This document shows, in pieces, positions 35,201-44,372 of a stretch of DNA of 64,000 bases (positions are counted from its first letter, which is position 1; each line of letters opens with the position of its first letter). The DNA lies in assembly GCA_947492475.1 (NCBI GenBank), contig CANLNM010000008.1, forward strand, positions 96,159-160,158. Direction: 5' to 3'. The notes beneath the pieces were generated by a model that worked only from the letters and a program-made list of their open reading frames with translations, ran no database searches and was not told the origin of the DNA. A program made the translations under genes and the position numbers. Origin of the DNA: an uncultured Paracoccaceae bacterium (GTDB taxonomy: Bacteria > Pseudomonadota > Alphaproteobacteria > Rhodobacterales > Rhodobacteraceae).

Positions 35201-35839
35201 TTACTGCTGGGCCTGCGCGCGCGCGGCCGCTTCTTCTTGTAGTTGGATGTCATAGGCCTGACGGGCCAGATCTTTGTTGTCGTCATCTGTTTCAAAACGC
35301 GTGGTTTCGACAACGCCAGGAATAGCCCCAAAGCTGTTGGCCAGATTTTCGGGGAACCATGTGACATTCACACGTTCAAAACCGGACAATTGGCTTAGGA
35401 TTGTGGAAACGGATCGCGTGCACATGGCCTGTGATACCGGGCCAAAATTCAGCGCCGCCTGCAACGCCTGTTCGGCCACGTCTGCGGGCACTTCGAGGTG
35501 CTGGATTTGCGTATAATAGGTGATGCGCGAATGGTACGAGACATAGAAATCTTCGACCCGAGGATCGACGCCAAACACCACATCATTGCGTTCCGGGATC
35601 GACGCATGACTAAAGCTACCGGCGGGGTCAAAAATCACCCGCTGGCTGGCATTGATCAGCAGACTGGAATGCGCGCCATTGTCCGACGTCGTGTTGCGCA
35701 TCGTATAAAGCGTCAACGACCGCGGCCCCGGATGGGAATAGCGCACCCGCGCAATATGATCGTCAGGGGCCCAAACGGATTTCGCGCCGCAGCCCGCTAA
35801 GGCCACGGGCGCACCCAACATAAACGCGCGGCGGTTCAT
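35201..35839 (-). CDS. Putative lipoprotein of unknown function
   Basis: A 212-residue exported protein. The N-terminus MNRRAFMLGAPVALAGCG has a lipobox (LAGC, Cys17), and the RR pair could also fit a Tat signal. The mature part contains SLTLYTMRNTTSDNGAHSSLLINASQRVIFDPAGSF and a later conserved-looking segment with NFGPVSQAMCTRSVSTIL; the tail is a basic/acidic helix (DLARQAYDIQLQEEAAARAQ). The gene lies 15 bases after the cytochrome oxidase subunit IV gene on the same strand. I recall homologues in Rhodobacterales but no named function. Confidence 0.78.
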   Translation of the reverse strand: MNRRAFMLGAPVALAGCGAKSVWAPDDHIARVRYSHPGPRSLTLYTMRNTTSDNGAHSSLLINASQRVIFDPAGSFSHASIPERNDVVFGVDPRVEDFYVSYHSRITYYTQIQHLEVPADVAEQALQAALNFGPVSQAMCTRSVSTILSQLSGFERVNVTWFPENLANSFGAIPGVVETTRFETDDDNKDLARQAYDIQLQEEAAARAQAQQ

Positions 35840-35854
35840 CCGATATCTACCTGA

Positions 35855-35989
35855 TTAACCGTTGATCAGGTATAGCAGGATCAGCGCAACAATGATCGCA
35901 ATCGACGTGCGTGTCGCTGCGGTTGCAAAGCCAGCAAAGGTTTTTTCCTGAACGCTGATGTCCATTTCGCCATGCTTGTGGTCGGCCAT
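35855..35989 (-). CDS. aa3-type cytochrome c oxidase subunit IV
   Basis: A 44-residue single-helix protein that associates with the aa3 terminal oxidase in Rhodobacter and Paracoccus. Sequence MADHKHGEMDISVQEKTFAG, then a hydrophobic helix (residues 29-42) ending in LYLING, matches the family pattern. GGAGAG lies six bases before the ATG at 35989. The catalytic oxidase genes are not in this window, as is usual: this subunit is encoded apart from ctaCDE. Its role in the complex is not established; deletion has little effect in Paracoccus as far as I recall. Confidence 0.9.
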   Translation of the reverse strand: MADHKHGEMDISVQEKTFAGFATAATRTSIAIIVALILLYLING

Positions 35990-36043
35990 GATTTTCTCTC
36001 CGATTTTCTCTTTGGGCTCAGATAGAGGATTTAGACGCCGCTG

Positions 36044-36532
36044 TCAGCCCGTTTTCCCTGCGTCATTTTTTGTCGATGCGGTTTCACCGCCTTTGGTCAA
36101 ATCCGACGCCAGACGAAACCCGATACGATTGGGTTCTGGTTGATCGATGTTTTTGGGCAGGGCACGCAGCATCACGTTTAGCTGCGTAACATGCTGAATG
36201 AGCTGAGTTTTGGTGCCGCCGGGGTCAGATCCGTAAAACGTGACGATATCAGGGTCAAAATACCCCATGCCTTCGATTTTGATCACGCCCGCGTCGCCGC
36301 CGGTGAACCCCATGGCCACTTCGTGTTCGTTATCCAGCTGCTTTTCAAAGTTCTGAATATACAGAATCAGCCGTTCATAGGCCCAGCGGGCCGGGCTTTT
36401 GGGTTGGTCTTGGGTCTGTAATTCTGCCGGAACATCCACTTGGGTCTGTTCGGGGTTTGTATGCACTTCGTGTGCTTTGGGCAGAATGCTGTTTTCAACG
36501 GCTTCTGCGGATGTGGCGATCATTTTGTCCAA
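36044..36532 (-). CDS. DUF6173 family protein
   Basis: A soluble 162-residue protein. The N-terminal 50 residues are variable and polar (Pro/Gln/Glu-rich); the conserved core starts at about SPARWAYERLILYIQNFEKQ and continues through NEHEVAMGFTGGDAGVI and IEGMGYFDPDIVTFYG, which I associate with DUF6173. The tail is Lys/Thr-rich and disordered. Upstream of the subunit IV and lipoprotein genes on the same strand, spaced by 54 bases. Function unknown; no catalytic motif is evident. Confidence 0.8.
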   Translation of the reverse strand: MDKMIATSAEAVENSILPKAHEVHTNPEQTQVDVPAELQTQDQPKSPARWAYERLILYIQNFEKQLDNEHEVAMGFTGGDAGVIKIEGMGYFDPDIVTFYGSDPGGTKTQLIQHVTQLNVMLRALPKNIDQPEPNRIGFRLASDLTKGGETASTKNDAGKTG

Positions 36533-36641
36533 CGGGCTCTCCCTTGCCTTTGGGATAGGGGAACATGCGATGAGGCGCTGCGCAAGGGGAGCTCACGCAG
36601 ATGTTTGTCAGAAATCGACGCGGGCGGCGATTTGCAGAACG

Positions 36642-37679
36642 TTACGATGGGTTTGGTTTGGCGTGCCAGACCCACGCATCCCCGTCCAACGCCCGATCAA
36701 CCCGGCCCGCATGCCATAGATGCAGACAATGCGACAATGCCTCGACCAAGGCCAAACCATATTCCCCACCCGAAATTTCGCGTTTAAACAGGGGCATAAA
36801 ACACTGCGCGGCGGTTTTGGGTTCTGACAGGAACGTCTCTAACCGGTTGAGGGCCCCATGGTGGTTGTCGATCAATTGCCGCATACGGGTTTGCAGGCCG
36901 GTAAAGGGCAATTTATGCCCGCCCAGCACCAGATGATCTTCGCGCGCAAAGGGCGCCAATCGTTCGCAGGCCTCTAGCCAATCTGACACCGGGTCGGCCT
37001 CAGGCTCGGTTGGGTAAACGCCGATATTGGGGCTGATCGATGGCAGGATTTGATCGCCACTGATCACCAAATTGTCGTCCCGGCTCCAGAATGTGGCGTG
37101 TTCTGGGGCGTGGCCTGCGCCCATGCGGATATCCCAGTCACGCCCGCCCATCCGGATCACGCCACCCTCAACAATGCGGGTATAGCCCAGTGGCAATGGA
37201 TAAACCGTGTCTGAAAAATTAAAGGGACGGTCCGCTTTGCGGGCATTGTAAACCTCTGGGATCATGCCTGCACGCCGATAAAATAGCAGGCTTTCTTCGG
37301 GCCAGGTTTCTTGTACGTCCAAGGTCAGCATGCGCGCCATCAGATAGGCCGTGCGCGGCATGACCAATTGCGCGCCGCGTTCCATCAGCCAGCCAGCATT
37401 GCCGATGTGATCGGGGTGATGATGGGTGACCACCACCCGCCCGACAGGTTTGCCAGCCAGCACCCCGTCCAGCAATCCCTGCCAGATCGCACGAGACCGC
37501 CGTGAAGTCATGCCCGTGTCGATGATGGTCCAACTGTCGCCGTCATCCAGCGCATAAATGTTGACGTGATCCAGTTTCATCGGCAGGGGCAGACGCAGCC
37601 ATAACACACCGGGCGCGACTTCGATCGCGTCGCCCTCGGCTGGGGGCGTGTCCCAAGGATAGCGGATAGGTTCAGACAT
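36642..37679 (-). CDS. Metallo-beta-lactamase fold hydrolase
   Basis: A 345-residue MBL-fold enzyme. The metal-binding THHHPDHIGNAGW motif (HxHxDH) is present, with the later ligands in GAGHAPEHATFW and LGGHKLPFTGL. The C-terminal helical region, with a family-typical LALVEALSHCLHLWHAG, resembles the domain found in LACTB2-like and acyl-thioesterase-like MBL proteins. It shares one base with the acyl-CoA dehydrogenase upstream, so the two are one operon; a role in acyl-CoA or thioester turnover is a fair inference. Confidence 0.9.
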   Translation of the reverse strand: MSEPIRYPWDTPPAEGDAIEVAPGVLWLRLPLPMKLDHVNIYALDDGDSWTIIDTGMTSRRSRAIWQGLLDGVLAGKPVGRVVVTHHHPDHIGNAGWLMERGAQLVMPRTAYLMARMLTLDVQETWPEESLLFYRRAGMIPEVYNARKADRPFNFSDTVYPLPLGYTRIVEGGVIRMGGRDWDIRMGAGHAPEHATFWSRDDNLVISGDQILPSISPNIGVYPTEPEADPVSDWLEACERLAPFAREDHLVLGGHKLPFTGLQTRMRQLIDNHHGALNRLETFLSEPKTAAQCFMPLFKREISGGEYGLALVEALSHCLHLWHAGRVDRALDGDAWVWHAKPNPS

Positions 37680-39382
37680 CAGGCGCGCAACTCATCAGGT
37701 GTAATGGCCAGCAAATCCTCTGCGCCCTGACGGACATGGACCAACAGGCCGACATGTTCCGGCAGCAACCGTTTGATATAGAACCGGGCCAGTTTCACCC
37801 GCGGCGCGTCGCCATTGATCGCGGCGGCCAGATGATAATGTGCGCCCAGAACCCGCGCAAACGCATTCAGATAGGGCACAGCCCCGGCAAAGCGATCCTG
37901 TAGATTGTCCTGCGCGACCAGCCAATCGGTGGCTTCGCGTAGGTTTTCGGCCGCCTGCCAGACCGCTTCGGCCATGACAGGGCGGGTGGGGCGGGCTGCC
38001 TCTGCCCCGGCTTCGATTTCATCCAGCAGACGGGACGCTGCGTCGCCGCCATCCATCATTTTGCGCGCCACCAGATCCATCGCCTGAATGCCATTTGTGC
38101 CCTCATAGATCGCCGTCACGCGCACATCGCGCGACCATTGCGCCGCGCCGGATTCTTCGATGAAGCCCATGCCGCCATGCACCTGAACCCCTAATTCGGC
38201 CACGCGAATACCCGTATCGGTGCCAAAGGATTTGGCAATGGGCGTCAGGAATGCGGCGCGGGCTTTCCATGCGTCATCCCCGGTGGCGGTCGACATATCA
38301 ATCGCCACAGCACAGGCCATGGCAATGGCACGGGCGGCAAATGTGTCGGCCTTCATCGTGGCCAACATGCGGCGCACATCGGCGTGTTCGATAATGGCGC
38401 CACTGCCCTCGGCACGACCCTGTTTGCGTTCGGACGCGTAATCCAGCGCCTGTTGCAGCGCGCCTTCGGCACTGCCGATGCCCTGCGTGCCAACGCCCAA
38501 ACGGGCATTGTTCATCATGGTGAACATCGCCGCCATGCCGCCAAATTCAGGCCCCACCAGCCAGCCTTTGGCACCGGAATATTCCATCACGGCGGTGGGC
38601 GATCCGTGCAGCCCCATTTTATGTTCCAAACTCACAACCCGCAGATCATTGCGTTCACCGGGATTGCCATCCGCATCTGGGATAAATTTGGGCACCATAA
38701 ACAGGCTGATGCCTTTGGTGCCGGGTTTGCCATCCGGGGTGCGGGCCAGTACCAAATGACAAATGTTTTCGGCAAAATCATTATCCCCCCAAGAGATAAA
38801 GATTTTCGACCCGGTGACAGACCAACTGCCATCACCGTTGGGTTCTGCTTTGGAACGCAGCGCGCCCACATCCGACCCGGCTTGGGGCTCGGTCAGGTTC
38901 ATGGTGCCGCACCATTTGCCGGAAATCAGTTTAGGCAGGTAAATCGCTTTGAGTTCATCACTGGCGTGATGTTCCAGCGCTTCGATTTGGCCCTGACTCA
39001 TCAAAGGGTTCAATTGCAGCGACAGACAGGCGCCCGACATCATGTCGTTTACCGCCGTCGTCAACGTCATCGGCAGCCCCATGCCGCCGTTTTCAGGATC
39101 AGCGGAAATGCCCAGCCAGCCGCCTTCGGCGATGGCATGAAAGGCGTCGCCAAATCCGGGTGACGTGCGCACGACCCCATTTTCCAGAACCGCCGGATGC
39201 AAATCGCCGTTGCGTTGCAAAGGCGCCATGATTTCATCGCTCAGCTTGCCCGCCTCACTGAGGATCGCATTGGTCAAATCTGGCGTGGCTTCTGCAAAAC
39301 GGTCCGTATCAGCGACGGATTTGAAACCGACAACATGGTCCATCAGAAAACGGAAATCCGCAACGGGTGCGCGATATGGCAT
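37679..39382 (-). CDS. Acyl-CoA dehydrogenase, DmdC/FadE5-like long subfamily
   Basis: FAD-dependent dehydrogenase of 567 residues, longer than classical acyl-CoA dehydrogenases because of an extra C-terminal domain. The flavin-binding MNLTEPQAGSDVGALRSKAE and GTKIFISWGD-type segment are clear, as are MGLHGSPTAVM and the YEGTNGIQAMDLVARK motif near the active site. This architecture matches the subfamily that includes DmdC, which acts on methylmercaptopropionyl-CoA from DMSP. A DMSP role here is possible in a marine bacterium but not shown; generic fatty acyl-CoA is equally likely. Confidence 0.9.
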   Translation of the reverse strand: MPYRAPVADFRFLMDHVVGFKSVADTDRFAEATPDLTNAILSEAGKLSDEIMAPLQRNGDLHPAVLENGVVRTSPGFGDAFHAIAEGGWLGISADPENGGMGLPMTLTTAVNDMMSGACLSLQLNPLMSQGQIEALEHHASDELKAIYLPKLISGKWCGTMNLTEPQAGSDVGALRSKAEPNGDGSWSVTGSKIFISWGDNDFAENICHLVLARTPDGKPGTKGISLFMVPKFIPDADGNPGERNDLRVVSLEHKMGLHGSPTAVMEYSGAKGWLVGPEFGGMAAMFTMMNNARLGVGTQGIGSAEGALQQALDYASERKQGRAEGSGAIIEHADVRRMLATMKADTFAARAIAMACAVAIDMSTATGDDAWKARAAFLTPIAKSFGTDTGIRVAELGVQVHGGMGFIEESGAAQWSRDVRVTAIYEGTNGIQAMDLVARKMMDGGDAASRLLDEIEAGAEAARPTRPVMAEAVWQAAENLREATDWLVAQDNLQDRFAGAVPYLNAFARVLGAHYHLAAAINGDAPRVKLARFYIKRLLPEHVGLLVHVRQGAEDLLAITPDELRA

Positions 39383-39493
39383 ATGTCTCTCCCAAGGTCA
39401 CAATGCTTGGCACCGGTGCAATCAATCGGTATGCAACCGGAACCCTCTAAACGTAGCCCGACAGGGGCGCTGCTGAAACCGGAACGCCACGTC

Positions 39494-40456
39494 ATGAAAA
39501 CCGCCCCAACCCAAAGCCAGACAGAAAAACTGACCAACGATCCGGTTGGCATCCGTCGTGCGGTAGAATTGTTGAAATCCGGTGCACAAGTCGCCTTTCC
39601 AACCGAAACAGTTTACGGGCTGGGCGCGGATGCCTGTAACGACACCGCCATTGCCGGGATTTACGCAGCCAAAGGCCGCCCCAGTTTCAACCCGTTGATC
39701 GCCCATGTCGCAGACGAAGCCATGGCGCGCAAATTGGTGGATTTCACCCCCGGCGCTGGGCGTTTGGCAGCCGCGTTCTGGCCCGGCGCGTTGACTATGG
39801 TATTGCCCCTCAGTCCGGATGCGGGCGTGTCTAAATTGGTCACCGCAGGGCTGGATACGTTGGCGGTGCGTGTGCCGGACCATCCGCTGGCGCACCCATT
39901 GTTGCGCGTTTTTGGCGGGCCGGTTGCCGCGCCATCGGCCAACCCGTCCGGGCGCATCAGCCCAACCCATTCGGATCACGTTATGGCGGGGCTGGACGGA
40001 AAAATCGCCGCTGTGGTGCAGGGCGGCGCATGCGGTGTCGGCGTCGAAAGCACGATCATCGGGTTTGACCCCGATCCTGTGCTGCTGCGCGCCGGTGGCC
40101 TTCCGGTTGAGGCGATCGAGGCCTGTCTTGGTCAGCCTTTGCGGCACATAGTCAATGCCGACATGCCCACCGCCCCCGGACAGCTTAGTTCGCATTACGC
40201 GCCGCGTGGGGATGTGCGGCTGAACGCGGATGCTGCACAGTCGGGCGAGGTGTTGTTGGGGTTTGGCCAAGTGAATGCCACGTTGAACCTGTCCCCGGCT
40301 GGGGATTTGATCGAAGCGGCGGCCAATCTGTTTGAAATGCTGCATCAATTGGATGCGATGGGTGCAGATAAAATCGCCATTTCCCCCATCCCTAATACTG
40401 GCCTTGGCCTTGCGATTAATGACCGGTTGCGCCGTGCCGCAGCACCGCGCCCCTGA
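39494..40456 (+). CDS. tsaC: L-threonylcarbamoyladenylate synthase (Sua5 type)
   Basis: Makes threonylcarbamoyl-AMP for the t6A37 modification of ANN-decoding tRNAs. The YrdC domain begins at about VGIRRAVELLKSGAQVAFPTETVYGLGADA and includes KGRPSFNPLIAHV and PLLRVFGGPVAAPSANPSGRISPTH. The 320-residue length and the extra domain after GQLSSHYAPRGDVRL mark it as Sua5 type rather than the short TsaC. ATG 39494 has only GGA at 11 bases; the frame is open further upstream but becomes unlike the family. It sits between two acyl-CoA dehydrogenase genes on the other strand. Confidence 0.94.
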   Translation: MKTAPTQSQTEKLTNDPVGIRRAVELLKSGAQVAFPTETVYGLGADACNDTAIAGIYAAKGRPSFNPLIAHVADEAMARKLVDFTPGAGRLAAAFWPGALTMVLPLSPDAGVSKLVTAGLDTLAVRVPDHPLAHPLLRVFGGPVAAPSANPSGRISPTHSDHVMAGLDGKIAAVVQGGACGVGVESTIIGFDPDPVLLRAGGLPVEAIEACLGQPLRHIVNADMPTAPGQLSSHYAPRGDVRLNADAAQSGEVLLGFGQVNATLNLSPAGDLIEAAANLFEMLHQLDAMGADKIAISPIPNTGLGLAINDRLRRAAAPRP

Positions 40457-40471
40457 TCAATTCACGTCTGA

Positions 40472-42163
40472 TTAGCCCAGCAAACGCCGCGCGATCACCT
40501 GCGCCTGAATTTCGGCCGCCCCTTCAAAGATGTTCAAAATCCGGGCGTCACACAGGATGCGGCTGACCTTGTATTCTGTGGCAAAGCCGTTGCCACCGTG
40601 GATTTGCAACGCATTATCCGCCGCAGCCCAAGCCACGCGCGCGCCCAGCAATTTCGCCATGCCCGCCTCTAGATCGCAGCGATGACCGTGATCCTTTTCC
40701 CAAGCGGAAAAATAGGTCAGCTGACGCGCAACCATGATTTCCACGGCCATCATCGCCAATTTGCTGGCCACACGTGGGAATTCGATCAGGCTTTTGCCGA
40801 ATTGTTTGCGGTCGATGCCGTATTGCATGCCCACATCCAACGCCGATTGCGCCACGCCAATGGCACGCGCGGCGGTTTGAATGCGTGCGCTTTCAAAGGT
40901 TTCCATCAGCTGCTTAAAGCCTTTGCCTTCTTCACCGCCCAGCAGGTTTTCGGCCTTTACTTTGAAATTATCAAAGCCCAGCTCGTATTCTTTCATACCG
41001 CGATAACCCAGCACTTCGATTTCGCCGCCGGTCATGCCCTCGGTCGGGAATGGATTTGCATCATCGCCCGGCGTTTTGTCGGCCAGAAACATCGACAGAC
41101 CTTTGTGGTTGGTCGTGTCTGGATCGGTGCGGGCCAGCAGGGTCATCACATGGGTGCGCGCCGCATGGGTGATCCAAGTTTTATTGCCGGTGACGCAGTA
41201 TTCGTCGCCATCCTTGACGGCGCGGGTGCGCAGGCTGCCCAGATCGGACCCAGTGTTGGGTTCGGTGAACACAGCCGTAGGCAGGATTTCGGCACTGGCC
41301 AATTTGGGCAGCCAATGTTCCTTTTGCGCGTCGGTGCCGCCACATAGGATCAGTTCCGCTGCGATTTCGGACCGGGTGCCCAGTGATCCGACACCGATAT
41401 AGCCGCGCGACAATTCCTCAGAAACGACAACCATCGACGCTTTGGACAGGCCGAAACCGCCGAATTCTTCGGGGATGGTTAGGCCGAAAACGCCCATTTC
41501 GGCCAGATCTTCGATGATTTCCATCGGGATCAATTCGTCCTTTAGGTGCCAATCATGGGCATGGGGTTCGACCTTTTCCACCGCATAGCGGCGGAACTGT
41601 TCGCGGATCATTTCCAGCTCTTCGTCCAGCCCCGATGCCCCCACCGTGATATTGGCGGATTGTTCCTGCATCAAAACCACCAACCGCAAACGTGCCGCTT
41701 GGGAATTGCCATTATCGCAGAGCTGCATCACCTCGGGGGTCATCAAAACCCGCGCGTCATCTTGGGTCAGCCCCATATCCTGTAGGCGCACCACTTCGCC
41801 TTGGTTCATGGGGATGCCACCGTAGATCTGCCACAGATATTCACCAAAGGCGATCTGATGCAGCAATTGTTCGATTTCGCCGAATTTGCCGTCAGCTTGC
41901 AATCGCGTGGCCCAAGCCTGCATCTGGCGCAGAGATTCCACATATGTGGCCAACCACGCCAGCCCATGCGCTGCACCTTGGTGTTGTTCGATCAATCCGC
42001 CGGACACACGCCCGTCCTGTTCACATAGGGCGCGCACGCTGGCTTTGGCTTTGTCCAACACGGCCTCTGCCGGGGCAATCGCCGCACCGGTCAGGGTCAA
42101 CACATCCGGTAGGATCGGGGAATGGGGCGTGGTCTGGGTCATATCCTGTCCGTCATGGGGCAT
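40472..42163 (-). CDS. Acyl-CoA dehydrogenase family protein
   Basis: Second FAD-dependent acyl-CoA dehydrogenase of the window, 563 residues. It has an unusual N-terminal helical extension of roughly 170 residues before the dehydrogenase core; the core includes GFGLSKASMVVVSEELSRG, TEPNTGSDLGSLRTRAV, CVTGNKTWITHA and the C-terminal LQIHGGNGFATEYKVSR with FEGAAEIQ carrying the likely catalytic Glu. I start at ATG 42163 because AAGGA lies about eight bases upstream; ATG 42142 is an alternative. Substrate unknown. Confidence 0.88.
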   Translation of the reverse strand: MPHDGQDMTQTTPHSPILPDVLTLTGAAIAPAEAVLDKAKASVRALCEQDGRVSGGLIEQHQGAAHGLAWLATYVESLRQMQAWATRLQADGKFGEIEQLLHQIAFGEYLWQIYGGIPMNQGEVVRLQDMGLTQDDARVLMTPEVMQLCDNGNSQAARLRLVVLMQEQSANITVGASGLDEELEMIREQFRRYAVEKVEPHAHDWHLKDELIPMEIIEDLAEMGVFGLTIPEEFGGFGLSKASMVVVSEELSRGYIGVGSLGTRSEIAAELILCGGTDAQKEHWLPKLASAEILPTAVFTEPNTGSDLGSLRTRAVKDGDEYCVTGNKTWITHAARTHVMTLLARTDPDTTNHKGLSMFLADKTPGDDANPFPTEGMTGGEIEVLGYRGMKEYELGFDNFKVKAENLLGGEEGKGFKQLMETFESARIQTAARAIGVAQSALDVGMQYGIDRKQFGKSLIEFPRVASKLAMMAVEIMVARQLTYFSAWEKDHGHRCDLEAGMAKLLGARVAWAAADNALQIHGGNGFATEYKVSRILCDARILNIFEGAAEIQAQVIARRLLG

Positions 42164-42309
42164 TGTGAACATCCTTTATTTCGCAGGTGCAGAGATACCC
42201 ACTTTGCAGTCGCAGCGCAATAATAATACGCAGTTAAGTATCTTTATGTTCATTAATGTCGCGCGCAAATATTGCTGCGCTGCAATGTCAGACCGGGTAA
42301 ACACATTAA

Positions 42310-43077
42310 ATGACATGGCTTCCTGACGTTTTAACCTATGACCTATTGGCGTTTTGTTTTGCGGTTACGGTTTGCGCCGGGATCGTCAAAGGCGCTGTTG
42401 GCTTTGCCATGCCGCTGATTATGGTGGTCGGATTGGGCATGGTTCTGGACCCCAAATTGGTAGTCGCGGGAATCATCCTGCCTACGGTTTTAACCAATGT
42501 GATGCAAATCATGCGCGGGGGGATGGAAACCGCGCGGCAGGCTTTGCGCGACTTTGGTCTGTATATTGCGATTGTTTGCGTGATGATTTTCATCACTGCG
42601 CAATTTGTCACCGTGATCCCCACCCAAGTTATGTATTTGGTTTTGGGCATTCCGGTGACGTTGTTATGTGCCATGCAATTGGCCGGGTTCAGATTGCAGG
42701 TCGGCCCGGACAAACACCGGATCGCGTCGGTGATCATTGGGGTGATTTCAGGCGTGCTCGGCGGGCTGGCTGGCACGTGGGGGCCGACAACCGTGTTATA
42801 TCTGGTGGCGCTGGACACGCCCAAAGCCCGACAGATCGCCGTCCAGGGCGTGGTCTATGGTATCGGCGCCATTGTGCTGCTGTTTGGGCATCTGAATTCG
42901 GGCATCTTGAGCCGTGAAACCATACCGTTCTCGGTGTTTTTGTTGCTGCCGGCCATTCTGGGCATCCGGATTGGCTTTATGCTGCATGACCGGATCGATC
43001 AGGCCACGTTCCGTAAAATGACACTGTTTGTGTTGTTGATCGCAGGACTGAACCTGATCCGTCGCGGGTTGATTTAA
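42310..43077 (+). CDS. TauE/SafE family sulfite exporter-like permease
   Basis: Inner-membrane anion exporter of 255 residues with about eight helices arranged as two repeats. The first repeat holds VKGAVGFAMPLIMVVGLG and the second SGVLGGLAGTWGPTTVLYLVAL; both match the TauE/SafE pattern. It is divergent from the acyl-CoA dehydrogenase at 40.5-42.2 kb. A DMSP/sulfur connection would suit this family, but the transported ion cannot be read from the sequence. Confidence 0.9.
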   Translation: MTWLPDVLTYDLLAFCFAVTVCAGIVKGAVGFAMPLIMVVGLGMVLDPKLVVAGIILPTVLTNVMQIMRGGMETARQALRDFGLYIAIVCVMIFITAQFVTVIPTQVMYLVLGIPVTLLCAMQLAGFRLQVGPDKHRIASVIIGVISGVLGGLAGTWGPTTVLYLVALDTPKARQIAVQGVVYGIGAIVLLFGHLNSGILSRETIPFSVFLLLPAILGIRIGFMLHDRIDQATFRKMTLFVLLIAGLNLIRRGLI

Positions 43078-43216
43078 GGTATGTTTCAAGGTCGCCCCGT
43101 CCATCGAGTTGAGCCGTTCAAATGCCAGTGACTAAACGCGGTTTATGCCAATTGTTATTGTTTGGGATCAGGCGTTCGAGTATTGAAATATCCGATCCAT
43201 ATCGTTGGTAGGGCCT

Positions 43217-43690
43217 TTGAAACACAGCATTACATTCGCCAGATTGACCGAGGTCGATCCAGCCGAAATCATCGCTCATATGTCCGATCCCCGCGTAGGA
43301 GAGCATATGCCGCTGCTGACTTTTGAGTGGGATGAAGCGGCCGTTGCCAGTTTTGTCGCCACCAAAGAAGAGTGTTGGCGCCGCGATGGGCTTGGCCATT
43401 GGGCTATATTTCTGAACGGCAAATACGTCGGCTGGGGTGGATTTCAAAAGGAAGGAGATGAGTGGGATTTTGGTCTGGTTCTTAAGCCCAATTCTTTTGG
43501 GTTGGGTACTCGCATCTCTAAAAAAGCGATCGAATTTGCGACCACTGATAAGCGCATCCCCTTCGTTACTTTCCTGCTTCCACCGTCGCGTAAAAATCTT
43601 GGGGCGCTCAAAAGACTTGGCGCAATATTCGTCGCGGAAATTGACTATGGCGGGGCAACCTTTCTTAAATATCGCTTGAATACTGAATGA
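43217..43690 (+). CDS. GNAT family N-acetyltransferase, TTG start
   Basis: Acetyltransferase of 157 residues in the RimJ/RimL style: KHSITFARLTEVDPAEIIAHM at the N-terminus, GHWAIFLNGKYVGWGGFQ in the middle, FGLGTRISKKAIEFA as the CoA loop and NLGALKRLGAIFVAEIDYGGA near the end. The start is TTG 43217 in my reading, because AGGG lies just upstream and the following residues resemble family N-termini; a TTG at 43205 is the alternative. It opens a sparsely coded stretch of 1.6 kb. Substrate unknown. Confidence 0.8.
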   Translation: MKHSITFARLTEVDPAEIIAHMSDPRVGEHMPLLTFEWDEAAVASFVATKEECWRRDGLGHWAIFLNGKYVGWGGFQKEGDEWDFGLVLKPNSFGLGTRISKKAIEFATTDKRIPFVTFLLPPSRKNLGALKRLGAIFVAEIDYGGATFLKYRLNTE

Positions 43691-43798
43691 GCACCAAGTT
43701 CGCTTGGCGGATATCGGTTTAAACTGCTGAGAAGGTCGGCTTAGAGCCTAAACTGAAGGATGCTGCGCGGAACTTAAGTGACCGCTTTGAAAAGCTGC

Positions 43799-44110
43799 TT
43801 AGACCCCAAGTGCCCTAAGTCTGTCACATAATTCGCGTACAGGGCCATTGGTCAGCCCGGTACAAGACAAAATTCGTGCGCTCTGCCGGTGAGGATAGTT
43901 CACCAAATTGTTAAGTACATCAAATACCAAACGCCTCGTCATGAAGTGACTTTCAACTGTAGCCTCAGAATTATTCAAGAGATGTGAGACTTCTTCGGGG
44001 GTTATACCTGCCAACGTGTGAAATAGTTCGGGTGAGAACATCGGATCGTTCAGGAGTGATATTTCCAGTAGGCTGTCCACAGCTTTCTGCTCTTGCTGGC
44101 TAAAAATCAT
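43799..44110 (-). CDS. Hypothetical helical protein
   Basis: A 103-residue protein of no family I can name. The start at ATG 44110 is supported by GGAGG ten bases upstream; a longer frame opens at 44173 without such a site. The sequence looks entirely helical (SQQEQKAVDSLLEISLL, then SPELFHTLAGITPEEVSHLL, then RRLVFDVLNNLVNYP) and hydrophilic, with two Cys-containing turns at the end. There are no membrane segments. It belongs to the accessory islet at 43.1-44.8 kb, where codon choice looks less like the flanking core genes. Confidence 0.6.
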   Translation of the reverse strand: MIFSQQEQKAVDSLLEISLLNDPMFSPELFHTLAGITPEEVSHLLNNSEATVESHFMTRRLVFDVLNNLVNYPHRQSARILSCTGLTNGPVRELCDRLRALGV

Positions 44111-44372
44111 GGCAACTTGGCCTCCACAAAGGGGGTCGTTCAAAGTGTTATAGTACGATGAAAAGGTCGCCAAAGACCATCGTTCATTGTCTAGTTTGCC
44201 AAACGCCGACGCTAGAATAGTATTCGGCAGACGGCAGCTTTGTCCCGCGCATCGGACGTTGAAAAACCCATTTGTTTGGTCGTAACTGCCACAAGTTTTG
44301 TGATCGCCGGGCTGAACCTATTGTGACGTTCCCATCTTGAAAATTGTGGTGGACCGGTGTTTATAGATTGGT

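Noticed and set aside
38384..39163. A 259-codon plus-strand frame opposite the acyl-CoA dehydrogenase.
   Set aside because: Shadow frame rich in Arg/His/Gln with no domain; the minus-strand gene is unambiguous.
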